Shown: in pieces, positions 19,640 to 31,090 of the stretch
Position numbering within the stretch: the stretch's first letter is position 1
Layout: each line of letters opens with the position of its first letter
Assembly: GCF_014633365.1 (NCBI RefSeq)
Contig: NC_068341.1
Coordinates: 19,822,339 to 19,886,338, forward strand
From: Diospyros lotus
Taxonomy: Eukaryota; Streptophyta; Magnoliopsida; Ericales; Ebenaceae
Reading direction: 5' to 3'
DNA: 64,000 nt
Translations under genes and position numbers: made by a program
The notes under the pieces: model-generated
Database searches by the model: none
Seen by the model: the letters and a program-made list of their open reading frames with translations, nothing else
What the model was told of the DNA's origin: nothing

Positions 19640-20860
19640 GTCAAGTCGCCTAGTGGCAATCTGGTGTCGATGACCACAGGTTGGCCCGAGATTACTAGAA
19701 CATCTGATGTCTGTGCCTGCAAACTCACCCGGATCCCTTGTTCAAGTTGGGTGCCATGCCTTTTTGGCTAAACCCAACTCTTTAGTTGATCTGGCGCCTA
19801 GGTCTCCCAGTAAACTCAGATGTTTGGTAGGAATCCCGCGCTGGACCACTGGCCAAACCCAGATTCCCTGAGGTAGACTAGTGCTAGGAAGGAGGAAAAG
19901 AAGTAAAGTGATCACATGATAGCTCTAACGTAAGCCTGCTCCCGAAGGTTAAGTTGCCTAGTGGCAATCTGGTGTCGATGACCACGAGCTGGCCTGGGGT
20001 CACCAGAGCATCCGATGCTTATGCCCACAGACTCACCCGGATCTCTCGTTTGAGTTCGGTGCTATACCTTTTTGGCTAGACCCAACTCCTTGGTTGATCT
20101 GGCGTCTAGGTCTCCCGGCAAACTTGAATGCCTGGTAGGAATCCCGTGCCGGACCACTGGCCAAACCCAGATCCCCTGAGATAGACTGACCCAAGGAAGG
20201 CGTGAAGAGGCAACAACCCTATGAAAGTTTTGCCATGATCCCACTTATCAGAGTTGAGTCACCTGATCGCAATATGGTGCCGATGACCACGGGTTCACCC
20301 GGAATTACTAGAACATCCGATGCTTATGCATATGCCCAAAGACTCACCTTGATCCCTCGTTCGAGTTGGGTTCCATGCCTTTTTGGCTAGACCCAACTCC
20401 TTGATAGATTTGGTGCCTAGGTCTCTGACAAACTTGTATGTCTGGTAGGAATCCCGTGCCGAGCCACTGGCTAAACCCAGATTCCCTGAAGTAGGCTAAG
20501 CCTGAAAGACGGACATGGAGAACACAATAGCCAGTGCGCTATGATCCATCATTGGATCACCAAACGCTCTGGAGACTATGCTCGTAGGCTCGTCGGGATC
20601 CCTTGACTGAGTCTAATGCTATGTTCCCAAGCTAAACCCGACTCCTTGGCAGATTCGGCGCCTAAGCCTCCCAGCAAGCTCGAACACCTGGCAAACATTC
20701 TGCAGCGGAACCTATCTATCAAGGGCATGGTTGCCCAGAGATAATTTGATACCCCAACCCCCGGCTGACGTAAGATCTTTGGGTATTTTGGAACACTTGA
20801 TTGAGTTTAGGTGTTAAACCCGACTCCTTAGCTGATATTCTACTCTTCAATTTTGTCTAA
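19640..20860 (+). repeat. Tandem array of about 306-bp units between gag and the 3' LTR
   Basis: Three good units start at about 19651, 19959 and 20264 (spacing 308 then 305 bp), followed by a shorter degenerate fourth (20540-20715) and a partial fifth (20755-20860). Shared words are GGTGTCGATGACCA, CTCACCCGGATC, TTTTTGGCTAGACCCAACTC, TCTGGCGCCTAGGTCTC and GGAATCCCG. There is no conserved ORF. Such arrays are known next to the LTRs of large plant Tat/Ogre elements. Confidence 0.88.
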
Positions 20861-20870
20861 AGATAAAACA

Positions 20871-20887
20871 GAAGAGTGGGGGGCAAT
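20871..20887 (+). other. Polypurine tract of the Tat-like element
   Basis: AGAAGAGTGGGGGGCAAT lies immediately before the 3' LTR start TGTTGTGCC. Confidence 0.8.
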
Positions 20888-22025
20888 TGTTGTGCCATGA
20901 AAAAATGGGAGGAAAAAGAAAATGAGAAATGAAAGAATTTTTTGGCTCGCCGAGAAGTCGCGAGCTGCTAGCTGTAAGGCGGCTAGGTCATAGCCGCAAA
21001 AGTCTAGTCGCGAGGGTGAGCCATTGGGTTACCTCGCGGCAAGCGCTGGTCGAAAGGTCGAGCTACCTCTCGGCAACAGCTTACAGCGAGGCCCAGCTGC
21101 CTCGCGGCAAGCACTGGCCGCGAGGCTGAGATGCCTCACGGCATCCTTTGCAACGAAGCCGAGCTGCCTCGTGGTAGCATTTGCCGCGAGGCCCCGCTGC
21201 CTCGTGGCAACATTTTCCGTGAGGCCAGGCCACCTCGAGGCAGGCAGCCACGAGCCTCTTCGAGACAGCTCCATGGCAACCTCCTCCCTTTGGTTTCGAT
21301 CCATTCGGTAGCCACCATGTCTCGACACCAGCCACCCTTGAGAATCGTACCCTATAAATACCCAACTACAGGACATTGAGGAGGACTTCCAATTTTTGGT
21401 GAAATCTAGACACTTCGAATGCACTTTTACTATTTTCGTGAATAAACATTGGGATTCGAGACTAATTTTGGCATCAGAGGGTCTTCACGAGGGAAGATTA
21501 CCGTGAGCCTTTTAACCTATTTTCTGAGCATCAACAAGGTCAAAACCTTGCGGCGAAGGAAAAAGCTTGCAGTGAGACCTCATGGTGAAGGCAAAAGCTT
21601 GTGGCAAGACCTAGCGATGAAAGTTAAAGCTTGCGGCGAGACCTCATGACAAAGTCAAAAAGCTTACAGCAAACCTAGCGGCGAATGCAAAAGCTTGCAG
21701 TGTGAGATCTAGCGGTGAATGAAAAACCTTGTAGCGAGAGCTAGTGGCGAAACCTTGTGGCAAGAGCTAGTGGCAAAATCTTGTGGCAAGAGCTAGTAGC
21801 AAAACCTTGTGGAAAGAGCTTGTGGTAAGAGCTAGTGGCGAAACCTTGTGGCAAGGGCTAGTGGCAAAACCTTGTGGCAAGAGCTAGTGGCGAATCCTTA
21901 CGGCGAGCATCCTAGCGGTAAACTCCCTTGAGGCGACATCTCTTACGGCAACCTAACTTCACCCGACCCCGAGCTCAAGTGGAACCCACATCACAAATTT
22001 TAATTGTTATATTTTGGCAACGACA
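20888..22025 (+). repeat. 3' LTR of the Tat-like Gypsy element
   Basis: 1138 bp, TGTTGTGCCATG to GGCAACGACA, followed by TSD ATATT. The GC-rich part (20940-21245) has about ten units of roughly 30 bp built on CTGCCTCGCGGCA and its inverse GCCGCGAGGC. There are more units than in the 5' LTR. The GTGGCAAGAGCTAGTGG array is at 21540-21890. TATA box at 21352-21360. Confidence 0.9.
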
Positions 22026-22200
22026 ATATTGTTGCAAAAAAAGATGTGCATCTACATTATATCTCTTTACATAAATGATAACAGATTCGTTCACAAAACC
22101 CATTCTAAGAGATTTATTCCAGAGTCATGTTAAATCCTTGAGAATGCATAAATGTTAAATGTATTGTGGTATTTTGTGGACATTGACATGTAATGTTATT
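22026..22200 (+). pseudogene. Copia RNase H C-terminus, continued after the Gypsy insertion
   Basis: After the duplicated ATATT the frame reads IVAKKDVHLHYISLHK, then ITDSFTKPILRDLFQSHVKSLRM. This matches the conserved Copia end (I..GEV.L.YISTEEQ.ADIFTKPL....F......L.). Joined to 6544 it is in frame, which proves the nesting. Confidence 0.92.
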
Positions 22201-23332
22201 TTCCTAATTTACATCAATAAATGATTCATGTTATTTTTTGATTAATGCTTATTGTGTTTTTATTACACAAATTAGTTAAAGCCTACACACATATATACAA
22301 TGATTCATGCATATTGCTAAGTGCAATGCTTCACCCATAACGCTAAGTGCAATACTTTGTGCATAATGGTAAGTGTAAGAATTAAAGATATGTCGAATAG
22401 ATGGTTAGCTTTCTCACACAAACAACCACATCTATGACTAAGTGGTGCATCAATGGAAGATAGTTTTAAGCATATCGCAAAGGCTAGCAAATGAGAGCTT
22501 ACGCTTAAAACAAAATTGCATTGATGAATTATCAAGATGAGGCTATAAAAGGTAACCAAAAGGTGAAGATTCCACGTCTCACCTTATCTGTCCAAGATTG
22601 CCAAGTGAAGTCATGTTTAACGAACATGTGAAAATTAGAGTTGTAGACTCAAGTTAGATACTTAGTGTATTTGAATTATCATTTGTACGGTATTTATATA
22701 ATAAGAGACATACACTCCATGGGAAAAATAGAATAATATTATAGCGCATGTTTCATACTATGTGCATGAAGTTCAACCAAAACAGGGTAACAAAAGACTT
22801 ACATTTCTTCTTTTAGTTGTGTAAGACCCTCGAGATCACAAGGATCTCGTAAAATACCCTTTAATCTTTAACTATTTCTTGAAGTTATGATTTGATGCAT
22901 CTAGCTTGGAATGCTACCAAAGACTATGGATGATTCGGTTAGATGGAGCATATCTGGAAAAATGATTGAATTATGATGGAAATACTTTAAGAAAAAGGGA
23001 AGATCTATTTGAGTGTCACATTTGGATGTATTCATAGGTTGACCAATTATAATAATTTGTTGGATTATAATTGTGAATATAAAGTTTATTGAACAAGCGA
23101 CTATATGAATTGAGATCTAAAAGTGATTAAATGTGACTTAATAGTTTCGAGGTATGGTACACTGACTCTACTTAAATAATGAATTTGCTATATATACCTA
23201 ACAGATGTATAGCAACGAGCTTTCAAAAAAAAAAAATGAGTATGCTAGTCTCACGACCTATTTGTCTATATAAAACTTATAAAGAAATGAGAATATATGG
23301 ATATGTTGAGCCTATTATGTGCAAGTGGGAGA
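22201..23332 (+). other. Copia 3' untranslated region and PPT
   Basis: No ORF or recognisable gene. It runs from the pol end to a polypurine tract GCAAGTGGGAGA (23321-23332), the expected layout for a Copia element. Tandem words GCTAAGTGCAATGCTT/GCTAAGTGCAATACTT occur at 22316-22360. Confidence 0.6.
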
Positions 23333-24144
23333 TGTAACAAATCTGGGTTATGAAATTGGGTTGGTCCACCCATAATGGGCTTTGGATCCAGATTCGAATC
23401 TACAACCACTATTTGTAGTTGCAGTGGGAACAATTGTTGGGTGCAATTGAACCCACTTCCTCCAAGTGTGGAGGAATTGGGAAGATGCATCAGCATACTT
23501 ATGCATGCCAGCATATATATATATATATTGTGTATATGCCATGAAAATGGACGACAAGAAAAATTGAAGAGCAAAACAAAAAGAAAGGACTAAATAAGAT
23601 TTTTGTGCTTGTGTGGTTTCCAACTTGTGTAGAAGGAAACAAACTCTCAAATATACTCTCTGTGTAAGTGTGGCTTCCAGGATGTGGGTTGTAAACAATT
23701 TTTAATTTATGTGATTTCATTTTTGAACCAGTAATTTAACCAAAAATTCAGTTTAATTCCGCTGTATATAATGGGTATGTTTTATCATATTTTGAATATA
23801 GTTTTCGTATATCATTTACACTTAGTTTTCACAACAATTCCCATATAGAATTATATTATTCATTGATAATAATGCATAATTGGAAAAACCTACTAGTTAA
23901 AGTAAATCATAATAATGAAATGAAATTATTACATTGTTCTAATGACATGTTTTGTACAAAATTTGTATAAAAATATCATTTTTCCAGCACAAATTAATGC
24001 TTATTAGTAACTCTTTAACTTATTTAAACTTGTAAAAATTTTGAAACAAACTACTTAATCATTGAACTTTCAGTATTCAATATTTTTTTTTTTTGTAAAT
24101 CAATATTTAATATCTTATTTGTTTGCGAGTTATATCAACATTAT
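23333..24144 (+). repeat. 3' LTR of the Copia element (3' end unresolved)
   Basis: It starts TGTAACAAATCTGGG directly after the PPT. The matching 5' LTR is outside the window, so I cannot fix the right end. An AATTCCGCTGTATAT block at 23756-23770 resembles Copia LTR ends. The remaining bases to 24144 show no gene. Confidence 0.55.
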
Positions 24145-26922
24145 TGTAATGCCCCGGTATTTTGGGGAAATAATAAAGGGAAAGGAATGAGCTAGCTAAA
24201 TCTAGGTTGATTCAAAGGTGGAAGTCAAAGCAAGGAGAGTTTGAAAAGTCTAAAGTGGTGTAAAATGTATATATGTTTATGTTATGGGATTTATGGTATT
24301 TAAGAATATTGGAATGTGAGATTATGGACTTTTGGGATTAATATAGGTGTGTTTGGGCTTAAGTGTGGAATTAAGTAAGTAAATATAATTAAGGAAAATT
24401 GGATAAGTATAAAATGAGGGATAGGCCATGAGAGATTAATGGAATTGGGAGAGAAAGAGATAGGGCTGACAGTTTTGGGAGGAGAAGCTAGGGCTTCTAG
24501 ATCTTCTTCATCTTCTCCTTCTCCCTTGATCATTAAGTGTCCAAGAATCTTGTGTGCTAGTGGGAAGTTGGTTCATCATCTTGATCCTCCTCTCTAGTTG
24601 GTTTTCTTATGGCTTGAAGGTGGTTGGAAGACTCCTACTCTTGTGATGATTCTTGTAAGAAAAAAAATCAAAGGAGAAGCTCACCAAGGCAAGTTATATT
24701 CTTCTCAAACTCTTTTAAACTCTTTGAGCTTGGTATGTTGAGGATTTGAGTTAAAAAACTGCATGTTTTGCAAAACCAAGTCCTTATTGATACTTATGTA
24801 GAAATGTTTGTAAATATCCCTCAACTCTTGCTTGTCTTCTTTGAAATGATTTGGAACTTCAAATAGGGGCTATTCCACCTTATAATCCATAAGAAGAGGT
24901 GTTATTTGAAGGAGGGTGGATTATGTGAGTGTTTTTGGGTGTTGCTTACATTTGGGTATGGTTCGGGACCTTTTTCCTTACTACCAGTCGACCATTTTTC
25001 CATAATCGATCGACAGTTGGGTGTAGAGGGTCTTGCCGGTCAACCGTTGCCTTGATCAATTGACAGTTTGGGTGTCAAAGCCACTGTCGATCGACAGTTT
25101 CCTTTCCATCAGTCAATAGTTTTTCGCATTTACAACCTGTGCATGCTCTGCTGTTTCGAGTATAACTTTTTGTAGAAATATCGGATTTGTGAACTGTTTG
25201 AAGCATTGTAAACTAGACTCGATAGGATTTATTTTGATATAGTATTTGGGTTATTTGGATAAGTATGGAGCCTATAGATTCCCCGTGAAGTACTACCCTG
25301 AAATCTAGGATTTCTGTTTCAATTCGACAACGCTCTGGTTTTTAGGGTATAACTTCCTATGGTATTATCCAAGTTGAAATCCGATTTTTGTCCCATAAAC
25401 TAGACTTCTTAAGATTTGTTTTGGTATATATCTTGGGTCATTTGATTATATTTTGAGGTCATAGAAGCCTACCAATCTTGGCCTAGAATATAGAGTTCTT
25501 CCATTTTGAGCGATCTACCTTGATCAGATTTTTGGGAGATAAATAACTTAATTTGGTGTGTGATTGGAGTATGATGAGATAAATTTATAGAATAAATGAT
25601 AATTCTTTTAGATATAGTTCCTTGAGAGGTTAAAAAGGTTTTCTTGAGCATTATTGAAGGGTTCTCTTGAGCATTATTGACGTATTTTGTATTCACTGGC
25701 CAAGTAGGGCGTGTCCTCCCTACATTTCTTTATGGAATGATGTTTCACCTTAAGGAGATAGGTTCCAGATTGTTAGTTGTGTAATTTTGCTTATTATTTT
25801 TATTGCATTGCGTTATGTTACTATATTACTTCGCATGATGATGTTGGGTCATGGGGTGCATTCATTAGGGGTCATGCTTTGTATGTGTTGGGGGGGTATG
25901 AGCTTTGGCATGACACGATTGGCCTGTTGATATGCGAGCATATGCATTTAGAGTATTCGCTTGTGTGTGAATTCTTACGTGGGCGTAACATAGCCTAATG
26001 CTTGGCTCATAAGGGCCTTACCATCACGTTAATGCTGCAAAAGTCATTGCATTCCTTATGTGTAGCATTGCATGGAGAGGTTGTGGGTAATGATGGAAAT
26101 GAAGCGCAACTTTCGTTGTTATGTGATATGAGATCTTGATATACGAGCCGAGGGCTCGACGTGGTGTGATGTGATTGTGAGTGCTTCAGCACGTGATGAC
26201 GACGGTGATGAATATGTTATTTATGGATGTGGTATGAGAGTCTTGGGCTCATGTTATTGATTTGGTAGCCTATCCTTGGCTACTAGCAAGTTTGTATACT
26301 GGGTCTTGGGCGCCAGTGTATGCATCCTATGTGGGCCCCAATGACTTTATGTGTGCATCGGTGCATTTATGTTATGGCTGGGTATCGTGAAATGTAATCG
26401 CATGGCATGGATTGTGTGCCTTTTAGGTATATGAGGTTAGCGTGTGTTTCAATATACTACATGATGTTCTGGGGAAGTCCATCCATAACCATTCCCTGTT
26501 CTTTCTCTATACTTGCTGAGTCTTATGATTCATTATTGCTTTCCATCATTTTAAGTAAAAACCAAGATAAAGCCAGTGGTGAGTCTGGCTGGGGCTGATC
26601 TTTTGTTAGTAAATGTATACAGAACTCACCTAAAGAAAAGGTATTAGAGACTTTTGTGATGAAATACTAGAGCCAATTAGACCCTTGTTCCTTGAAGGAA
26701 CGTATATGTTTTGTGGCTATGACTTGATGTATAATATTCAGAGGATATATCTTTTATTATGATGGGATGTAAATGCTTAATTGTTAAGTTATGATGTTTT
26801 CATATGAGAGATATGTGGTATGTTAGTGAGGGTTTGGCTTAAGTTGCTTTTATATCATTTTATTAATGACCGTCTCATGAATTCTCTATACTAACGGGGG
26901 CTTTGAGAGGTGGGTTGTTACA
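24145..26922 (+). mobile_element. Ty3/Gypsy (chromovirus-type) solo LTR, TSD ATTAT
   Basis: 2778 bp, TGTAATGCCCCGG to GGTGGGTTGTTACA, flanked by perfect ATTAT (24140-24144 and 26923-26927). It includes TCGA-centred motifs (CGATCGACAG and relatives, 24985-25110) and the landmark GCTGAGTCTTATGATTCA followed by an ATTTTAAGTAAAAACC block (26514-26570). The right two thirds are clearly related to 52639-54648. There is no coding region. Confidence 0.92.
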
Positions 26923-28094
26923 ATTATTGTCTTTAAATATTGTCATAAAAGTAAACAAATTGTAAGAGAGATTAGATAACAAATATCATGCATTAAAATC
27001 TTGTTTAAATACATATTCTATATATATATATATGTGTGTGTGTGTATGTATAAAAAGTAAAATATATGGAACCTAAAAATGTGAGAAAATAATTTTAATA
27101 ATTTAGAACGTATTAAAAAATATGTGAAAAAAAAATTAACCTAAAGTTTTTCAATTGTTGGGGCATTAACTCCATTAATTTTATCTAAAGTAATTATAAA
27201 ATTGAAACAAATAAAAATTTGAGCATATTTTGTAATTTTTAAAGATTTGTATATGATTAATACATCATTAATGATATAATGTTATAATTTTTAAAGTTGT
27301 TTGGAGATTGTTAGGGTTTCTCCAAGTTACTTTTTAAATAATGTGAAATTATTTTTAAATTATATACTAAATTTTTAAAGGATCATACTATTGGTACTTC
27401 TTGGATTACATAATACATCACAAATGATAAAAATATCTCATGCCTCACCGTCTCACCTCGCACCTGCTCACGACGCCTCATCACCTTATCTCCCCACCTT
27501 GAGTAAAAGATATTTTAGACATTTTAGTTACATTATATAGTTCAAGATGTAAGTCATGATTTATCAATAATATTTTTTATTTTTAAAATGCTAGGTAACC
27601 AGCGTTGATAATTGTTTCATTTTTACTTTTATATTTTAGATAATTATCACTTTTTTATTTTTATATTTTGTTTCTTTATTTTGTGTATTTACAGTATTAT
27701 AATTTTTTTGATAGAATCAAAAAAATTAAAAAAATGAATTATAATAAAAGTAAAAATTTAAGAATTATTATATAATAAATGAAAATATAATGACGAATTT
27801 ATTTTAGAATAGAACGTTAAAGACCAATAATAATATTATTATTTAGCCGATTAATTATGGCGCAGTGTTGAGGCGGGGCTAAAATGGGGAAAACACGAAA
27901 GTGCACCCACTAAAGGAGAAAACTAGTCAACCATCTTTGGGCAACGTAATTATGCACTTTTAACTGATCTGAGTCTCCAACTTTCACAATATCTCAAAGC
28001 CGCCCCCTTATCTCCGACGATCTCTCTCTCTCTCTCTCTCTCCCCCACCGCCTCTGAATCTCGCTTTGCTGCTTCGCCGCACCACTGAGAAGCC
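26923..28094 (+). other. AT-rich upstream region of the F-box gene
   Basis: No transposon ends or ORFs that I can support. It contains an (AT)n(GT)n microsatellite (27022-27047) and, just ahead of the gene, a CT microsatellite (28020-28041) that probably lies in the 5' UTR. The promoter should be here, but I see no convincing TATA box. Confidence 0.5.
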
Positions 28095-29204
28095 ATGGAC
28101 GTGCCGCCGATCTTCCATCTCCCGCAAGACACCCTCCATCAGATCTTCTTCAACCTCCCCCTCCGGCAGATCATCAGGTGCCGGGCCGTCTGCAAGTTCT
28201 TCAACCAGACGCTGAGCACGCCGTCCTTCCTGCACGTCATCTCCACCCAAACGCCGCCCCTGTGCCTCATCGCCCTCCGGCCGCCTCACTACCATCGTCA
28301 CCACCGCCATCACCACGTGTCCCCGGATCCCACCGTCCACGCCTTCGATCCCGACCAGAACCTGTGGCTCAGATTTCCGCTCACCTTCCTCCCGTTCACC
28401 TCGCCTCAACCCGTCGCGTCGTCGCTCGGACTCGTCTACCTGTGGGCCGAATCGGCCAATTCCATCAAAACCCTCGTGGCTTGCAACCCCTTGACGCGGC
28501 AGTATCGGATCCTCCCTCAACTCGGCTCGGCCTGGTCGTCCCACGGCTCGGTCCTGGTCGGCCCTCCCAACCGAGTCCTCGTGCTTTGCGAACTCGCCAC
28601 GTTCTACTTCTCCGGCCACACCAACAACTGGGTCAACTTCTCGTCCAATTTACCATCCAAGCCGCGGAGCCCGATCCTGGTCGCCGACTCTGTGCTGGCC
28701 CTCTGCGACGTCGGCTCGCCGTGGCGGAGCCAGTGGAAGCTGTTCTCATGCACGATCTCGACACTGCGGACGAGCCAGAAATGGGCTCGGCTCGAGAAGC
28801 ACGAGTGGGGCGAGGTGTTCGACATCCTGAAACGGCCGCGTTTGGTAAGGGGGAACGGGAACAAGGTCCTGATGGTGGGCGGGTTGAGGTCGTCGTTCTC
28901 GCTCAACGCTTCGTGCTCGACGATTCTGATCCTGAGGCTGGATTTGGGCACGATGGAGTGGGACGAGGCCGGCCAGATGCCGCCGGAGATGTTCCGTTGC
29001 TTCCAGGAGTCGAGCAAGTTCAAGGTGTTTGGCGGCGGGAACAGGGTCTGTTTCTCGGCGAAGAGGCTTGGGCGGTTGGCCTTGTGGAATTACTCCGACG
29101 AGGCAGGGAAGGGGCTTTGGCGGTGGATCGACGACGTGCCGGGGTGCGGCGACGGGCTTTGCCGGGGATACGTGTTCGAAGCTCGGCTCTCGGCCTTGCC
29201 TTGA
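28095..29204 (+). CDS. F-box protein with kelch-like/beta-propeller C-terminus (369 aa)
   Basis: F-box proteins are the substrate-choosing subunits of SCF ubiquitin ligases, which bind SKP1 and mark targets for degradation. Residues 6-46 (FHLPQDTLHQIFFNLPLRQIIRCRAVCKFF) form the F-box, with the LP, L..L and CRAVCK signatures. A His-rich stretch (65-74) is followed by a propeller-like region with NPLTRQYRILPQL (about residue 136) and MVGG..SSFSLN blocks. The C-terminus (GKGLWRWIDDVPGC..GYVFEARLSALP) resembles plant F-box/kelch proteins of the UFO, HAWAIIAN SKIRT and LCR type. The best specific guess is the At5g43190-like group. It is a single exon and GC-rich (above 55% by eye) in an AT-rich neighbourhood. 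This is the only ordinary host gene I see. The overlapping long ORFs in other frames are by-products of its GC content. Confidence 0.9.
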   Translation: MDVPPIFHLPQDTLHQIFFNLPLRQIIRCRAVCKFFNQTLSTPSFLHVISTQTPPLCLIALRPPHYHRHHRHHHVSPDPTVHAFDPDQNLWLRFPLTFLPFTSPQPVASSLGLVYLWAESANSIKTLVACNPLTRQYRILPQLGSAWSSHGSVLVGPPNRVLVLCELATFYFSGHTNNWVNFSSNLPSKPRSPILVADSVLALCDVGSPWRSQWKLFSCTISTLRTSQKWARLEKHEWGEVFDILKRPRLVRGNGNKVLMVGGLRSSFSLNASCSTILILRLDLGTMEWDEAGQMPPEMFRCFQESSKFKVFGGGNRVCFSAKRLGRLALWNYSDEAGKGLWRWIDDVPGCGDGLCRGYVFEARLSALP

Positions 29205-30539
29205 AGGATTGATTGGTTGATGGGTAATGCTTGTTCGTAATTTTATCATTACAATTTACAAACTCTGATGTGTTTTTCCCTCCGTTATTTACCATGCCAA
29301 TGTTGTTGTATTCTTAACTAAATCGAAGATTGAATGTGGCTTCCCATACAGTGTACTTTGATTGATTTAGTGGTCGTCTTCTTCGATTTGCTGCAAATTT
29401 CACTGAAAACGCCACGATGTAACTTGGCTAGGAGAAGAAGATGACCAAATTGAGAGTGAATGTTTTTGTTGTCATTTCTTTTTGGTATTATGATTATAGG
29501 ATGTAGAGATCTTGTGAAACTATCCATTTTTGGGTTTCTTTCTGATAAAACAAGAGGAGAGCCACACAGTTTTGCTCTGAGTTGGGCGCTTGAGCTGCCA
29601 TAGTCATGAAAACTTGTAGCGAACTAAGAACTTTTCACTGTGAGAATCGCGGTTTAGGAGCATCTGGGTCTATACTGAATGTGCGATTGCTAATGGAGAA
29701 CTCAGAAGCTTGACCATCACATGTGTGCCGGCTGCTCTTGGGGTATGTTTGGGAGTTGAAAGTAATGGGAATTGGAAGCTGGATACGCTAATGATGTAAA
29801 GAGATTTTGGGTAATAGAATGGAAAGAGAGAGAACCCTATCATCTCCAAATAAACTGGAGGAAGAATTCTTCATTCTGTTTTCTTTATTTCCACTTCACT
29901 CACTTTATAATTCATTCTATTCTATTCTATTCTATTCTATCAGTTCTCGTTGTTAGATTCAATAGTTATGAACTTAATAATAATCCCAAAATGAGGGATC
30001 ACAAATTGCATGAGAAAAACACCCATATTTTTGTTTTCACAAACATTGTCTCTATTGAGAGTCAATATCATTATTTTTTAACATTTCATTGCTTTATAAT
30101 TTGGGGAAAAGCATGGCCATGATCCCATTTCATATTGTTGTATTGTGTTGTGTTATAGTTTAGTCATTGTACTATTTTTTACAATGTTGTATTAGGGTAC
30201 GATAAGTTGAAATTCGCACTAGTAGATTGCGAGTTCGATTTCTTGTCATGCGCAGTGAGACAAAGTCTCCACCTGTAATTTATTTCTAATTTATTTCTTC
30301 TATCGAAATTGAGGGCACGAGTGGTGCAAGAGATCGCGTAAAGGCGGTAATTCCAAGAAATGTTTAATAAAGTAGTGTTTGATAAATATTGTTTTGTGTT
30401 TATTAATACTAAAAATAAGTAATGAGTGTTAAATAATATTTTATTATTATGTTATAGATTAGTAAAGTGATTAAAAAATATACTAAGATATTAAATAGTT
30501 ATTTTATAAAGTAGTGTAATTATAAAAAAAAAAAAAAGG
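29205..30539 (+). other. 3' flank of the F-box gene
   Basis: Probable 3' UTR to about 29530, then unassigned DNA. Contents: a TTCTA microsatellite (29912-29941), and a stretch at 30190-30350 with GAGTTCGATTTC, which resembles a Pol III B box, followed by GAGACAAAGTCTCC. That stretch could be a decayed tRNA-derived SINE. No further gene is seen. Confidence 0.4.
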
Positions 30540-31090
30540 AGAAGAGTTATGAAAGTGATGAGGGAATATTTATAGGGGGCAATTTTACTGTGCTACCCCT
30601 AGAGGTTACTATTAACTTGGAGCCATGTGTGCTAGTAAAGGCCAATGGGCGATCGCCACGTGTCAAGACTTAGGAGTTCCGCTTATCTTTATAATCTTTA
30701 TTATGATTTTGAATTGGAAAGAGATAAAGAAGAAGATTAAGTCAACCAATGATATCTTTAAATATCTCAAGAATTATCTCTATTAGGGAAGATTATCTTT
30801 TCTCCCCATGGAAAGGGGATCAACCTCTCATTTTGAAATATATCTTATCTCCTAAGGGAAAGGCCACGGGACATCTATAAATAGAGGACAGGCTCTACAG
30901 GTATGGGATCTGACTCTGAAGGGACTCATATATTATTTTTCCATTACTATTATACTCCTCAAAAACCCTATGAATTGACTTGAGCGTCGGAGGGATCACG
31001 GGGAGCAAGTCCCCACCCCTTTTGCAGGTACTTGGTCTGAGACAGAAGAAGGTGATCGGCTCCACATCATCAGAAAGTAAATAGACTGTT
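30540..31090 (+). mobile_element. LTR fragment with TATA box, Gypsy-like
   Basis: The segment has ATCGCCACGTGTC, a TATA box CTATAAATAGAGG (30874-30886), and a downstream GACTTGAGCGTCGGAGGGATC.CGGGGA..AAGTCCCC block (30977-31013). That promoter plus block combination is typical of the R/U5 part of plant Tat-lineage LTRs. The GCGTCGGAGGG-type block is not present in the 6545 family. No partner LTR or target duplication was found, so the ends are estimates. Confidence 0.5.

Larger units (their letters stand above)
6545..22025 (+). mobile_element. Tat-like Ty3/Gypsy retrotransposon (gag only), nested host of two further elements
   Basis: The element is bounded by LTRs at 6545-7586 and 20888-22025, with TSD ATATT (6540-6544 and 22026-22030). 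The TSD restores the Copia reading frame exactly. After the 5' LTR comes a TGGCG-type primer site, a leader, a gag gene in two pieces (7985-8349 and 18322-19066), a short pol-like tail, a tandem repeat array of about 306 bp and a polypurine tract. No protease, reverse transcriptase, RNase H or complete integrase is present. It is therefore a non-autonomous derivative, or has lost pol by deletion. It contains the 10-kb Athila-like element (8350-18321) and a Cassandra-type solo LTR (19069-19294). Its own LTRs are visibly more diverged than those of the inner element. Confidence 0.9.

Noticed and set aside
23266..23720. Overlapping ORFs of 72-116 aa
   Set aside because: They lie in the Copia LTR region, overlap each other on both strands and contain a translated (TA)n tract.
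28178..29249. Long alternative ORFs overlapping the F-box gene on both strands
   Set aside because: They are low-complexity Arg/Pro/Gly-rich frames caused by the high GC of the real gene.
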